Assembly: GCA_034044135.1 (NCBI GenBank)
Contig: CP139021.1
Location: 3,425,635 to 3,489,634 of the forward strand
Reading direction: 5' to 3'
Length of the DNA: 64,000 bases
Origin: Flammeovirgaceae bacterium SG7u.111
Lineage (GTDB): Bacteria > Bacteroidota > Bacteroidia > Cytophagales > Flammeovirgaceae
Of this stretch, positions 1 to 8,387 are shown in pieces. The notes below the pieces were generated by a model. That model made no database searches, was not told the DNA's origin, and saw only the letters and a program-made list of their open reading frames with translations. The position numbers and the translations under genes were made by a program. Every line of letters starts with the position of its first letter. Position 1 is the first letter of the stretch.

Positions 1-2021
1 TTCCATCCCCAATTGGCATCCATTTCAGTATAATAACCCATAAGTGGAAATGGCACTACCGAACCAATACGGTAACTTATACTCCTGCCCCACATTATCA
101 TTTTGCCATCTTGGCTGAACATGTGGCTGTAATTTCCTTTTAACTCCTTAAAGTTTTCGATGAACTGGTCTGCTATTTCAGGAAAATGTTTTTTGCCGTA
201 TAGCTCTGCCCACAAGCTACCATACATTTGAAACGCCCACATACTATAGTAATCATAAGCAGGGTTGTCGTTGTACCAGCCGTCACCTCGGTAGTGATCC
301 AATGACTTTTCAAGATACTCCTTGAGCAATGTTTCGTTTAATTTATAACCTTGTTCTTTGAAAAAACTCAAAATGAAAATATTAAAGAATTTCCAGTTCG
401 ACGGAACAGTTGGGCCATCGGCATAACTTATCATTTTCACTGCCAATGAGTCTTTTTGAGCTTGCGTTAGCGGTTCCCAAAGTATTTCTGGAATAGCGGA
501 TAGGGAAATAGCTAACGCTCCAAATTCTACTAGTATTTGTGAAGGACCAGCTTCTCTTTTTTTATTTTTTAAAAAAGAAGGGCTTTCAGGATTGAGCAAT
601 TGTAAAATTTGGTGGCGATAGTAGTCTGCTACTTTTATATTATTAAAAGTAAGGTCAGGATTTTCACGTAAAATTGGCGCAGCAATAAACAACGTCCGGC
701 AAAGGCCTTCCAGTTTCTCAATTGGTATTTGTGAAGCTTCTCTTGGGTAACTCCTACCTTCGAGCTTAGGGAATTTCATTGGATCATCTATTCTTTGGAT
801 ATAACCAAATGCTCCTTCCAAGACATAATTAGCTGCATCTTTCCAATGTTCACGAGTCATGCCGGTATACGGGCTTTTGTCATAATCAGGGTTTTCTATT
901 TGAAAAATAGGTTGCCCGCCATACATTTTATAAACTTCAGATCCGGCTGATAAAAATGCCCCAGTGCCATAAACTTCAGATTTATCTGGCCAGGCACTAC
1001 CTGGAGCCGCTCCAATAGGCTGCACATATCCCAACATCCCTTCTTCTGTAATATAACTCACTAATGCACTCCATGCTTTTACCACTGCTGGTTCATATGT
1101 AGCTCGATCGAGTACGCCATTATTAATTCCCCACGCTAATCCGAATGTAAAAAATGAAGTGCCACTTGTTTCAGGAGTAGGATATTTTTCTTGCCCCAAC
1201 AAACTCATAGCCCAGTGACCTTCAGGAGTCTGAATTTCAAGAAGCTTTTTCGCCATTTTTTTATAAATGCCTAAAACGTATTTATATTCTTCCGAATCAG
1301 GCTCATATTCATCCATCACCAAAGTAAGTCCGCCAAACACCCAACCATTCCCTCTGGCCCAGAATATCTTATGCCCATCGTCATCAAGTCTACCTTTGAA
1401 ACTCCCATCCCTGAAGTAAAGGTTTTCTTCTTGGTCAAACAAGTGTTCAGTGGTAGCCTTGTATTCTTTTAGCATAAAGTCAGAATACTTTTTGTCACCT
1501 GTTATGCTAGCCAACTTAGCCCAAACGGGAGGCGCCATAAATAGTGCATCGCACCAGCTCCACCTATCTTGGTTGTTAGGAGATTCCCATATTAACGTTG
1601 CCGGTGAGGGGTTGTCCAATATATAATCGAAACTGTTTTTTGTGCCTGCAAGCATTGCTGTATCACCGTACTTGCGATACAGCTCCAAATACATTTGACC
1701 TACCGTATGGTCATCAGCCATGTATTTGCGTTCGTGAAGCTCCCAATTCCCCTTCTCTCCTATTTCCCGAAGCCATTTGTAATAAGTATCAGTTGGAGCC
1801 ATCGCTGCCCATTTGGTCATTCCCACATAGAGAGCTCCATTGGTCCAATCTCTTATATGGTGTGGGCTCTTGTAACTATAAGAATCACGGAAATGATCAA
1901 TTTGCCAATCAGCTACTCTCTGCATTTCCCTGCGTACCGATGTGGGGGTGATAGTTTGAGCAATGGATAGTTGAACCCAACAAAGCAATATGGCTAAGGT
2001 AAGAATGGTAAGTTTTTTCAT
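1..2021 (-). CDS. GH105-type unsaturated uronyl hydrolase fused to DUF2264 (3' end outside window)
   Basis: The frame is open from an ATG at 2019-2021 to the window edge (about 673 codons, no stop seen), so the C-terminus is missing. A signal peptide (MKKLTILTLAILLCWVQLSIAQ) indicates export. Residues of about 40-370 look like the six-hairpin GH88/GH105 fold, with DWTNGALYVGM near the start, MADDHTVGQMYLELY, and WSWCDALFMAPP, which resembles the active-site stretch of YteR-like unsaturated rhamnogalacturonyl hydrolases. The later part, with WAFQMYGSLWAELYGKK and MIMWGRSISYR, resembles DUF2264. Family knowledge: such enzymes release unsaturated uronic acid left by pectin lyases. It lies beside GH43 and GH51 genes, so a pectin side-chain role is inferred. 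Exact substrate is not determined. Confidence 0.8.
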   Translation of the reverse strand, partial: MKKLTILTLAILLCWVQLSIAQTITPTSVRREMQRVADWQIDHFRDSYSYKSPHHIRDWTNGALYVGMTKWAAMAPTDTYYKWLREIGEKGNWELHERKYMADDHTVGQMYLELYRKYGDTAMLAGTKNSFDYILDNPSPATLIWESPNNQDRWSWCDALFMAPPVWAKLASITGDKKYSDFMLKEYKATTEHLFDQEENLYFRDGSFKGRLDDDGHKIFWARGNGWVFGGLTLVMDEYEPDSEEYKYVLGIYKKMAKKLLEIQTPEGHWAMSLLGQEKYPTPETSGTSFFTFGLAWGINNGVLDRATYEPAVVKAWSALVSYITEEGMLGYVQPIGAAPGSAWPDKSEVYGTGAFLSAGSEVYKMYGGQPIFQIENPDYDKSPYTGMTREHWKDAANYVLEGAFGYIQRIDDPMKFPKLEGRSYPREASQIPIEKLEGLCRTLFIAAPILRENPDLTFNNIKVADYYRHQILQLLNPESPSFLKNKKREAGPSQILVEFGALAISLSAIPEILWEPLTQAQKDSLAVKMISYADGPTVPSNWKFFNIFILSFFKEQGYKLNETLLKEYLEKSLDHYRGDGWYNDNPAYDYYSMWAFQMYGSLWAELYGKKHFPEIADQFIENFKELKGNYSHMFSQDGKMIMWGRSISYRIGSVVPFPLMGYYTEMDANWGW

Positions 2022-2098
2022 ATCATATAAAGTGTATAAAATACAAGAATTGATGCAAGGTGTGATTTAACATGTAAATTCTGTAGCTTTATTGCTGC

Positions 2099-2121
2099 TT
2101 AACGGTACTTGTAACGGTTAA
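2099..2121. promoter_or_regulatory. Direct repeat TAACGGT x2 in a divergent promoter region
   Basis: TAACGGT occurs at 2100-2106 and 2112-2118, 12 bp start to start (about one helical turn), between the divergent GH105 gene and the membrane regulator. A further GGTTAAC-like stretch follows near 2129. Direct repeats at helical spacing are typical of operators, but function is inferred only. Confidence 0.3.
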
Positions 2122-2192
2122 ATAGGAGGGTTAACTAATTGATTTACAATACAAAACTCCTTCGTCTTAAACTTTAAATTACTTGAAACAAA

Positions 2193-3356
2193 ATGCTAAG
2201 CAAACAAGATAAATTAAAATCGTTAGCTAAAGTGATCAATAGTACTACCTTTGCCCACTCACCTACAAGTAGTGCGCTGCTCCAATTTTTAGTGACTTCA
2301 ACAATAGAAGGTCAGTATATAAAGGAGGCGACTATTGGCATAGAACTGCTTGGCAAAAGCTATGATCCTGAAAAAAGTAATGCCAGGGTAAGGGTAAATG
2401 TGTATAATCTTAGGAAAAAATTAAATTCTTATTACAAAACAGAAGGTAAAAATGACCTATGGCTAATCACCATAGAAAAAGGGCAGTATTTGGTAAGTTT
2501 CGAGCCAAGAAATGACAATACATCTCTTCCACCAAATGATAAAAACAAACACTACAAATATTTATGGTCTACAATTGCCATTTTGATACTTCTTCTTTGT
2601 TATACAACCTTCAAGCCTTATTATACTCCTACTATACCCATTTGGAGTTGTTTTTTTAAAAACCACCATGCCACTACGCTTTTTATTGGCGATTTTTTTG
2701 GGATAATGGGAAAGACATCAACGGGTAGCACAGGCTGGAATAGAGATTATAATATAAATAGCTTAGAAGAGTTTTATGCTTTCTGTGAAGCCCATCCGGA
2801 ACTAAAAAATGAGATTTCTGCAGCTAATTACAATTATGTTACAGGAATGAGTGCAATAGCTACCAAACACCTGACAAAACTTTTCGCTAAGCAGAAACAA
2901 GACTTTTTAATTCGCTTTACAAACACTTCTCATTATCAGGATATAAATGCGGGGAATGCTATTTATGTAGGGGCAACAAAGAACAATAATAAGTTTATTG
3001 GGTTATTTAATGATCACAACAAGCATTTTGATTTTAAAAATGATACACTGATTTACCATTCTTCCTCACAGAATAATGATACTTCTTTTTACTTCGACAG
3101 CATGGCTGGTGACTCAGAATATGCCTTAGTTGTAAGTCAAAAAGGTGCGGATGATACCGAACAGTTAATGTTCTTTTCTAATCATGATATGGGTGTGATG
3201 GCAACCGTAGATTATTTTACCAATACAGATTCTCTTCAAGTTTTTGCCAACACATATTTGGTTGACAAGCCATATTTTACCGCTCTTTATCTAGTAAAAG
3301 GAAAAGAGCGGACAAACATGGAATTGGAAATGGTCTTGATAGATATAGAACCATAA
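2193..3356 (+). CDS. Membrane-anchored winged-helix protein, putative transcription regulator
   Basis: 387 aa. Residues of about 15-105 match a winged-helix-like domain known from the N-termini of proteins often annotated as TPR/adenylate-cyclase-like regulators: IKEATIGIELLGKSYDPEK, then VRVNVYNLRKKLNSYY, then ITIEKGQYLVSFEP. One membrane segment follows at about 124-140 (LWSTIAILILLLCYTTF), leaving a C-terminal domain of about 240 residues outside the membrane with no recognised enzymatic motif. The layout is ToxR/CadC-like: cytoplasmic DNA-binding domain, single membrane span, extracytoplasmic sensor. It is divergent from the GH105 gene and convergent with the GH43 operon, so control of this glycan locus is a reasonable inference. 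It is unlike the usual Bacteroidota PUL regulators (SusR, hybrid two-component, ECF/anti-sigma). Confidence 0.6.
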   Translation: MLSKQDKLKSLAKVINSTTFAHSPTSSALLQFLVTSTIEGQYIKEATIGIELLGKSYDPEKSNARVRVNVYNLRKKLNSYYKTEGKNDLWLITIEKGQYLVSFEPRNDNTSLPPNDKNKHYKYLWSTIAILILLLCYTTFKPYYTPTIPIWSCFFKNHHATTLFIGDFFGIMGKTSTGSTGWNRDYNINSLEEFYAFCEAHPELKNEISAANYNYVTGMSAIATKHLTKLFAKQKQDFLIRFTNTSHYQDINAGNAIYVGATKNNNKFIGLFNDHNKHFDFKNDTLIYHSSSQNNDTSFYFDSMAGDSEYALVVSQKGADDTEQLMFFSNHDMGVMATVDYFTNTDSLQVFANTYLVDKPYFTALYLVKGKERTNMELEMVLIDIEP

Positions 3357-3364
3357 AAAAACAG

Positions 3365-3395
3365 GAAAGCCTTATGCAAAATGCTTAAGGCTTTC
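3365..3395. terminator. Bidirectional terminator hairpin between convergent genes
   Basis: GAAAGCCTTA (3365-3374) pairs perfectly with TAAGGCTTTC (3386-3395), with a short inner GCA/TGC pairing. A-rich sequence precedes it on the plus strand. It lies between the stops of the regulator and the GH43 lipoprotein gene. Confidence 0.7.
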
Positions 3396-3428
3396 TCATT
3401 TATATGTAAATATGAAGATGTTCTTAAA

Positions 3429-5600
3429 TTAATTAACAGGTTCGATTCCTTTTAAAGTAGGTTTCACTTGAATGATTGAGCCATCTTCGGCAAATTTCAA
3501 TTCATCAATGCAAACCTCTCTGTGGAAACCCGCTGACCTGCCCATCGACTTCCCTTTTGGGTAGGTGAACCGATGGTAAACTATATACCATTCGTCTCTG
3601 CCTGGAAGTTGAATCACAGAATTATGCCCTGTGGCAAAGATTTCTTGTTCAGCATCTTGTGCTATGACAATGTTGTTTCCAGGGATGGTAAAATCACCCA
3701 TAGGGGACGTCGCTGTTGCATAGCGAACCTTGTAATTCGGGCTGCGTGTATCATCTTCCGACCACATGAAGTAATAAGTGCCGTTGCGATAAATCACATA
3801 CGCCCCTTCTCTGTAGGTTTGATCAGGCGTCAATAATTTCAATGTTTCTTTTTTGAGTGAAACCATATCATCGTTAAGCTCTGCGGCAGCCATGTAGCCA
3901 TTGCCCCAATACAAATAGCTCTTTCCAGATTGAGGGTCGGTAAATACATCAGGGTCAATTTCTTGCCCTCCTTTAACGCCTTCTGGTTTCCAATCTATCA
4001 ATGCCTTGCCTGAGTCTACAAATGGACCAGTTGGATTGTCCGCCACTGCCACCCCTACTTTTTGGGCTGCCGTGAAATAGTAGAAATACTTGTATTCCCC
4101 ATCTATTTCCTTCTCCACTATGCAAGGCGCCCAAGCATTTCTATTTGCCCAAGTAACCTCGCCTTCCTTTTTTAAGTCTAGAATGATTCCTTCATCTGTC
4201 CAATCAACCAAATTATCTGAAGAGAATACTTTGAAGTAATAACCGCCCCAGCCATTGAAGCCATCTGAAGTTGGATATAAGTAGTATTTTCCCGTTTTTT
4301 CAGCATACAACACATCTGGATCTGCATAGTAACCATCAAGCACTGGATTGTGATCTACCGATACTTCTACAGTACATGGTTCTGGACTTTTACCTTCAAC
4401 GCTCACCGTATATTCCACTCCTCCATCTGAAAAGTCTTGCGGCCCTTTAGGGTTGATTACAACTGTAGGAAAAGAAGTGAACTCAGGATCGAATTGCGTT
4501 AAATCCGTGCCGTTTTTTACGGGCAATTTTATTTTTCGTTCTTGTCCATTTTTTACAATATTCAATTTTTTGATAGAAGACGAAGTTGCATCAACTAACG
4601 GATCTTCAGGACTTTCCCACTTTTGAATAAGTAATTTCAGCTCACTATCTGTAATGGGCAAAACTGTTCCGTGCCTTGGGTGGAAATTCATGGAAATATT
4701 CTCGTCTATCACTGCAAACTTTTTCAGATCACTACTTTTTGTAAACTGGTAGCCACCTTGTGTATAGACATCGTACATCAAAATCCACTCTTCAGAATTG
4801 TTTAATTTGAAGATCCCACTTCCTTCCACAGGGTTGGTTTCTGAATCCACACGATCATTACTCACCAGTTCATAACCTTCCGTAAGCTTGTCTGAAATAG
4901 CTAGTTTGATTCCCGGCTTTCCGTCTTCAGCTTTGTGGAAAAGATGGAATTTCCCGTCTTTATAAATAATATCTCCATCTATACAAGCTTTGTTATTGCT
5001 GGTCGCAGGAGGGAAATAAAGCTGTTTAGGGAGTGTTTCTAGCGCAGTAAAATCCTCATTTGCATAAGCATAATAAATTTTATCAGGATCTTCTTTCTGC
5101 TTCATAGAAAAATAGATCATGTATTTTTTTACTTCCTGATCGTAGATGGTTTGTGGAGCCCATACCCTCCAAACATCGCCAAATTCTTCAGGGAAAGTCT
5201 CAGGGATATTTATTTTAGAAGAAGTCCAATTGATTAGATCAGTTGATTTCAATAAAACCATTGCATAGTTTTTCCAACCCATTTCTGGTACATAAAGGTC
5301 AGTTACCACCATGTAAAAATCACCATCTGCACCTCTCAATATATGCGGATCACGCACACCGCCCGATGTACTGATTTCTTTAGAATCTATAATTGGTTTG
5401 TTATTGTTGAGCGCTCTATAATGATACCCGTCTGTACTCACCGCAAAATGAATAGCTTCTTCACCAGGTGCATTCCCTGTAAAATAAGTGAATAGGTATG
5501 CAGTAGTTTTCTCTTCCACTTGTGTGCAGCCTGTAAATACGGCAAATGCACAAACTAAAGCTAGTAAAGACCTTAGTATTCGAGAATTTGTCATTTTCAT
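3429..5600 (-). CDS. Double-domain GH43-family glycosidase lipoprotein
   Basis: 723 aa with a lipoprotein signal (LVCAFAVFTGC, lipid-accepting Cys about residue 25), so surface or periplasmic. Two five-bladed-propeller GH43-like domains are visible. The first covers about 30-320, with GGVRDPHIL (Asp about 84) and DVWRVWAPQ. The second covers about 415-720, with GYYADPDVLY, WANRNAWAPCIVE, EIDPDVFTDP and EGAYVIYRNGTYYFMWSED. The conserved Asp/Asp/Glu pattern of GH43 is evident in the second domain and the first Asp in the first. GH43 includes arabinofuranosidases, arabinanases and xylosidases. With the GH51 gene 22 nt upstream on the same strand, arabinan debranching is the likeliest role. Subfamily cannot be fixed here. 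Confidence 0.85.
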   Translation of the reverse strand: MKMTNSRILRSLLALVCAFAVFTGCTQVEEKTTAYLFTYFTGNAPGEEAIHFAVSTDGYHYRALNNNKPIIDSKEISTSGGVRDPHILRGADGDFYMVVTDLYVPEMGWKNYAMVLLKSTDLINWTSSKINIPETFPEEFGDVWRVWAPQTIYDQEVKKYMIYFSMKQKEDPDKIYYAYANEDFTALETLPKQLYFPPATSNNKACIDGDIIYKDGKFHLFHKAEDGKPGIKLAISDKLTEGYELVSNDRVDSETNPVEGSGIFKLNNSEEWILMYDVYTQGGYQFTKSSDLKKFAVIDENISMNFHPRHGTVLPITDSELKLLIQKWESPEDPLVDATSSSIKKLNIVKNGQERKIKLPVKNGTDLTQFDPEFTSFPTVVINPKGPQDFSDGGVEYTVSVEGKSPEPCTVEVSVDHNPVLDGYYADPDVLYAEKTGKYYLYPTSDGFNGWGGYYFKVFSSDNLVDWTDEGIILDLKKEGEVTWANRNAWAPCIVEKEIDGEYKYFYYFTAAQKVGVAVADNPTGPFVDSGKALIDWKPEGVKGGQEIDPDVFTDPQSGKSYLYWGNGYMAAAELNDDMVSLKKETLKLLTPDQTYREGAYVIYRNGTYYFMWSEDDTRSPNYKVRYATATSPMGDFTIPGNNIVIAQDAEQEIFATGHNSVIQLPGRDEWYIVYHRFTYPKGKSMGRSAGFHREVCIDELKFAEDGSIIQVKPTLKGIEPVN

Positions 5601-5622
5601 ATTAGTTTTAGGGTTTTGTGAT

Positions 5623-8199
5623 CTAAATAGATTTTGCTCGGATTACGGTAAAAGAATATGCCGGAATCTTGTATTCTAGGTTGTCTGAAATTTGAATGTT
5701 CTTTTCTATTGGAATTACGGTTTCGTCTTTTGGTTCACCTTCCATGATAGTCAAAACCCCTTCACTTTTTAGCTGAAAATCGCTCAAATCAATTGTTGAA
5801 CTAACCTCAACTGGCAAAAGGTTCACTAATTTGATAATCAAATCTCCAGAGTCCTCGTCTTTCACTATGGAGACGCCAACACGTTGTTCGACTTTATTGT
5901 CTCCCGCTGATAAATCTACAAAAGATGGGATGTATTGCGTACCCACATTTTGGCCATATAGTTTTTGTACATAATAATCGACTGTTGGTTTTACTTCCGT
6001 ATTGTTGAAATAAATAAGGTCAGGAGTCCAACTCATATGTTTTTCTTTGGCCAATAAAGGAGCAAATGATGTCATTGAAACTATATCTCCATTTCGCTCT
6101 ACAGCAGTCAAGTATAAGGCTTCACATAAAGAAGTTTCTATGTTCATCCTTCTTCCACGAGTATGGGCTGCGTACTCTCCTAAATAGACCTTAGGCCCAT
6201 TGCGGTCATATTTGTCGTAGAAATCTTGATTGTTTATAAACCATCCTGGAGGTTGGTAATAGTGCTCATCTACTATAGGCACTTCCAACTTCTTAGCCAA
6301 TTCCCAACCTTGTTCGTAATCCGTTCCTCTATAAGTCGGCCCCACAGTGCCAATTACCACTATCTCTGGGTACTTTTCCTTGATCGCATCATAGATCATG
6401 GTAAAGCGCTCTTCAAAGATATCGGTGATCAAATCCTCATTTCCCACACCAAGGTATTTTAAGTTGAAAGGTTCAGGATGCCCAGCTTCAGCTCGCTTTT
6501 TCCCCCATTTGGAGTTCTTGTCTCCATTTGCCCATTCTATCAAATCTAACACGCTCTGCACATAATCACCCATCTCTTCCATAGGAATTCCACATTGTTG
6601 CCCATGACCTCCGGTCGCAGAATTTTGACAAGGCACACCCGCTGCAACAACTGGCAATGGAGCTGCTCCTAAATCTTCACAGTACTGGAAATATTCATAA
6701 TAACCCAATCCTGCAGTTTGGTGATAATGCCAAATATTTTTTTGGGGCACTCTGCTCTCCAATGGACCAATGGTGTTTTCCCAACGGTAAATATTGTCTA
6801 ACCCATCACCATGTGCAACACAACCACCTGGGAATCTGATGAATGTAGGATTCAGATCAGCTATTGTTTGTGCAAGATCTGCACGCAACCCATTTTTCCT
6901 GTTCTTGAACGTATGCTGAGGAAATAAGGAAATCATATCCAATTGGATTGTTCCAATTATTTCAGGAACTACTTCTAATGTAGCATTACTCGCAGTTTCA
7001 ACTACTTTGATGATAGTGCTTTGCTTTTTCCATTCGCTTCCTATTTTATTTATCTTGCCCTCTCCCAGTATTTTTCCATCAACAACTAATCGGATTTTTA
7101 GCGAACCTTTATTTCCTTTGGCTGTTTTGACAAAAATGGAAAAATCATATTTTTTGTCTTTTTCTACTGGAATTCCATCCCAGCCTTCATTTGTGAGGGC
7201 AACACCTTTTTCCTTAATGTCAAGCACGGCAAAATGCCTATTATTTGGGTGGATAGGGTTAATTGTATCGATGTTGAAAGTAGCATTTCCACTTACAGTC
7301 CACGCCTTCTTGCTTGTCCAGGTTTTGTCTCTATTCTCTTTTTCATTGAGGTTGTATTCGAAGTCTCTGTTTTGAACTAGCTCTGCATAAAGCCCACCAT
7401 CGGCAGCATAGCTGATGTCTTCAAAAAATATCCCGATGAGCATATCACTAATCCTTTTGGACTCATCAGACTTAGGGGTGATTTTAGCTTCTAGAGGTTT
7501 GAGGTTGGCAAACTGCATTGGATCATCTGTCAAAGTTTCCGCCCTTTCACTGTTGTGAAATTGCATCCACTCATAATTTTTAATGAGTTTATCCACCAAA
7601 TCCCAACTTACTTTTTTTAGTTGCCCCTTGTGTTTTTTCCCATTAATCAACACTTCTTTTCGAACACTTAAGCGATCATTCTTTGGGTAAGACTTGGTTG
7701 CAGTATAGGTTTTGAAATCTTTAGTAGTAGCTGAAAAGTATCCTTCTTTTTCTCCTCCTTCGCTTTTCCAACTTATGAGGAAGTGATCACCTTGTTGGGT
7801 GACTTCAGGTTCCATAAAATTACCCGATGCCATTACTTGGGGGTAAGATTGTCGCCCCCATTCATATAAGTTGGAGGAGGTAGTATGAGCAAACTGCCCC
7901 GCATCCGAATTTAGTTGCCAAATGCAGTGCCAAGTCCCAGATTCTTCTTGAAACAAGTAAGGCGAGAACATCCTTTTTTGTGCTCCCCATCTTCCAAAAT
8001 CGGAAAATAAAAAGCAGTGTTCTGGACCTATGGCATGCCAGTTTGTTTTATCAACACTCCAAGCCAATGTCAAGCCACTTCTTCCTTCATTGACTGAATA
8101 AGCAAACACAAAAACCGAATCTGCATTTCTTGGTGAGGAAATACTATTTCCTACCAGCAAAACCAACATGAAAATTGTCAAAACTCCTTTTCGCATCAT
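5623..8199 (-). CDS. Alpha-L-arabinofuranosidase GH51 with N-terminal GH43-like segment
   Basis: 858 aa with a signal peptide (MMRKGVLTIFMLVLLVGNSISS). Residues of about 25-190 look like a partial beta-propeller of GH43 type (FSPYLFQEESGTWHCIWQL, MEPEVTQQGDHFLISWKS), too short for a full five-bladed domain. From about 240 onward it is GH51: IGIFFEDISYAADGGLYAE, a FIRFPGGCVAHGDG stretch, GVGNED with the acid/base Glu near 586, and YLGEYAAHT with the nucleophile Glu near 674. A C-terminal beta domain closes it. GH51 enzymes cleave terminal alpha-L-arabinofuranosyl groups from arabinan or arabinoxylan. It is the first gene of a two-gene operon with the double GH43 gene 22 nt downstream. Confidence 0.87.
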   Translation of the reverse strand: MMRKGVLTIFMLVLLVGNSISSPRNADSVFVFAYSVNEGRSGLTLAWSVDKTNWHAIGPEHCFLFSDFGRWGAQKRMFSPYLFQEESGTWHCIWQLNSDAGQFAHTTSSNLYEWGRQSYPQVMASGNFMEPEVTQQGDHFLISWKSEGGEKEGYFSATTKDFKTYTATKSYPKNDRLSVRKEVLINGKKHKGQLKKVSWDLVDKLIKNYEWMQFHNSERAETLTDDPMQFANLKPLEAKITPKSDESKRISDMLIGIFFEDISYAADGGLYAELVQNRDFEYNLNEKENRDKTWTSKKAWTVSGNATFNIDTINPIHPNNRHFAVLDIKEKGVALTNEGWDGIPVEKDKKYDFSIFVKTAKGNKGSLKIRLVVDGKILGEGKINKIGSEWKKQSTIIKVVETASNATLEVVPEIIGTIQLDMISLFPQHTFKNRKNGLRADLAQTIADLNPTFIRFPGGCVAHGDGLDNIYRWENTIGPLESRVPQKNIWHYHQTAGLGYYEYFQYCEDLGAAPLPVVAAGVPCQNSATGGHGQQCGIPMEEMGDYVQSVLDLIEWANGDKNSKWGKKRAEAGHPEPFNLKYLGVGNEDLITDIFEERFTMIYDAIKEKYPEIVVIGTVGPTYRGTDYEQGWELAKKLEVPIVDEHYYQPPGWFINNQDFYDKYDRNGPKVYLGEYAAHTRGRRMNIETSLCEALYLTAVERNGDIVSMTSFAPLLAKEKHMSWTPDLIYFNNTEVKPTVDYYVQKLYGQNVGTQYIPSFVDLSAGDNKVEQRVGVSIVKDEDSGDLIIKLVNLLPVEVSSTIDLSDFQLKSEGVLTIMEGEPKDETVIPIEKNIQISDNLEYKIPAYSFTVIRAKSI

Positions 8200-8224
8200 T
8201 CTTCATATTTATTAATGTAGTATT

Positions 8225-8240
8225 TACATTTATAAATGTA
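8225..8240. promoter_or_regulatory. 16-bp perfect palindrome upstream of the GH51-GH43 operon
   Basis: TACATTTATAAATGTA is a perfect inverted repeat ending 26 bp before the GH51 start codon. Position and symmetry suit a dimeric regulator. The AT-rich context makes chance occurrence possible. Confidence 0.35.
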
Positions 8241-8333
8241 CAAACTTTTAAATTCTAAAGAAATATATAGCAAAATAAATGTTTAGGACTGAAGGTTTGA
8301 GGTAGGTGGATAGCTGTTTTTTGCATAAAAAAA

Positions 8334-8360
8334 GAGCCTTATAAAGTATATATAAGGCTC
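8334..8360 (-). terminator. Terminator of the fabH-efp-accB-accC operon
   Basis: GAGCCTTATA (8334-8343) and TATAAGGCTC (8351-8360) form a perfect 10-bp stem with a 7-nt loop. On the minus strand a T run follows (complement of the A run at 8327-8333). It is 28 nt past the accC stop. Confidence 0.85.
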
Positions 8361-8387
8361 ATTGGATTTATTTTTTTGACTATGCTC

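Noticed and set aside
3437-3452. GGTTCGATTCC-like sequence resembling a tRNA T-arm
   Set aside because: It lies inside the 3' end of the GH43 gene, and no acceptor or anticodon stems can be drawn around it.
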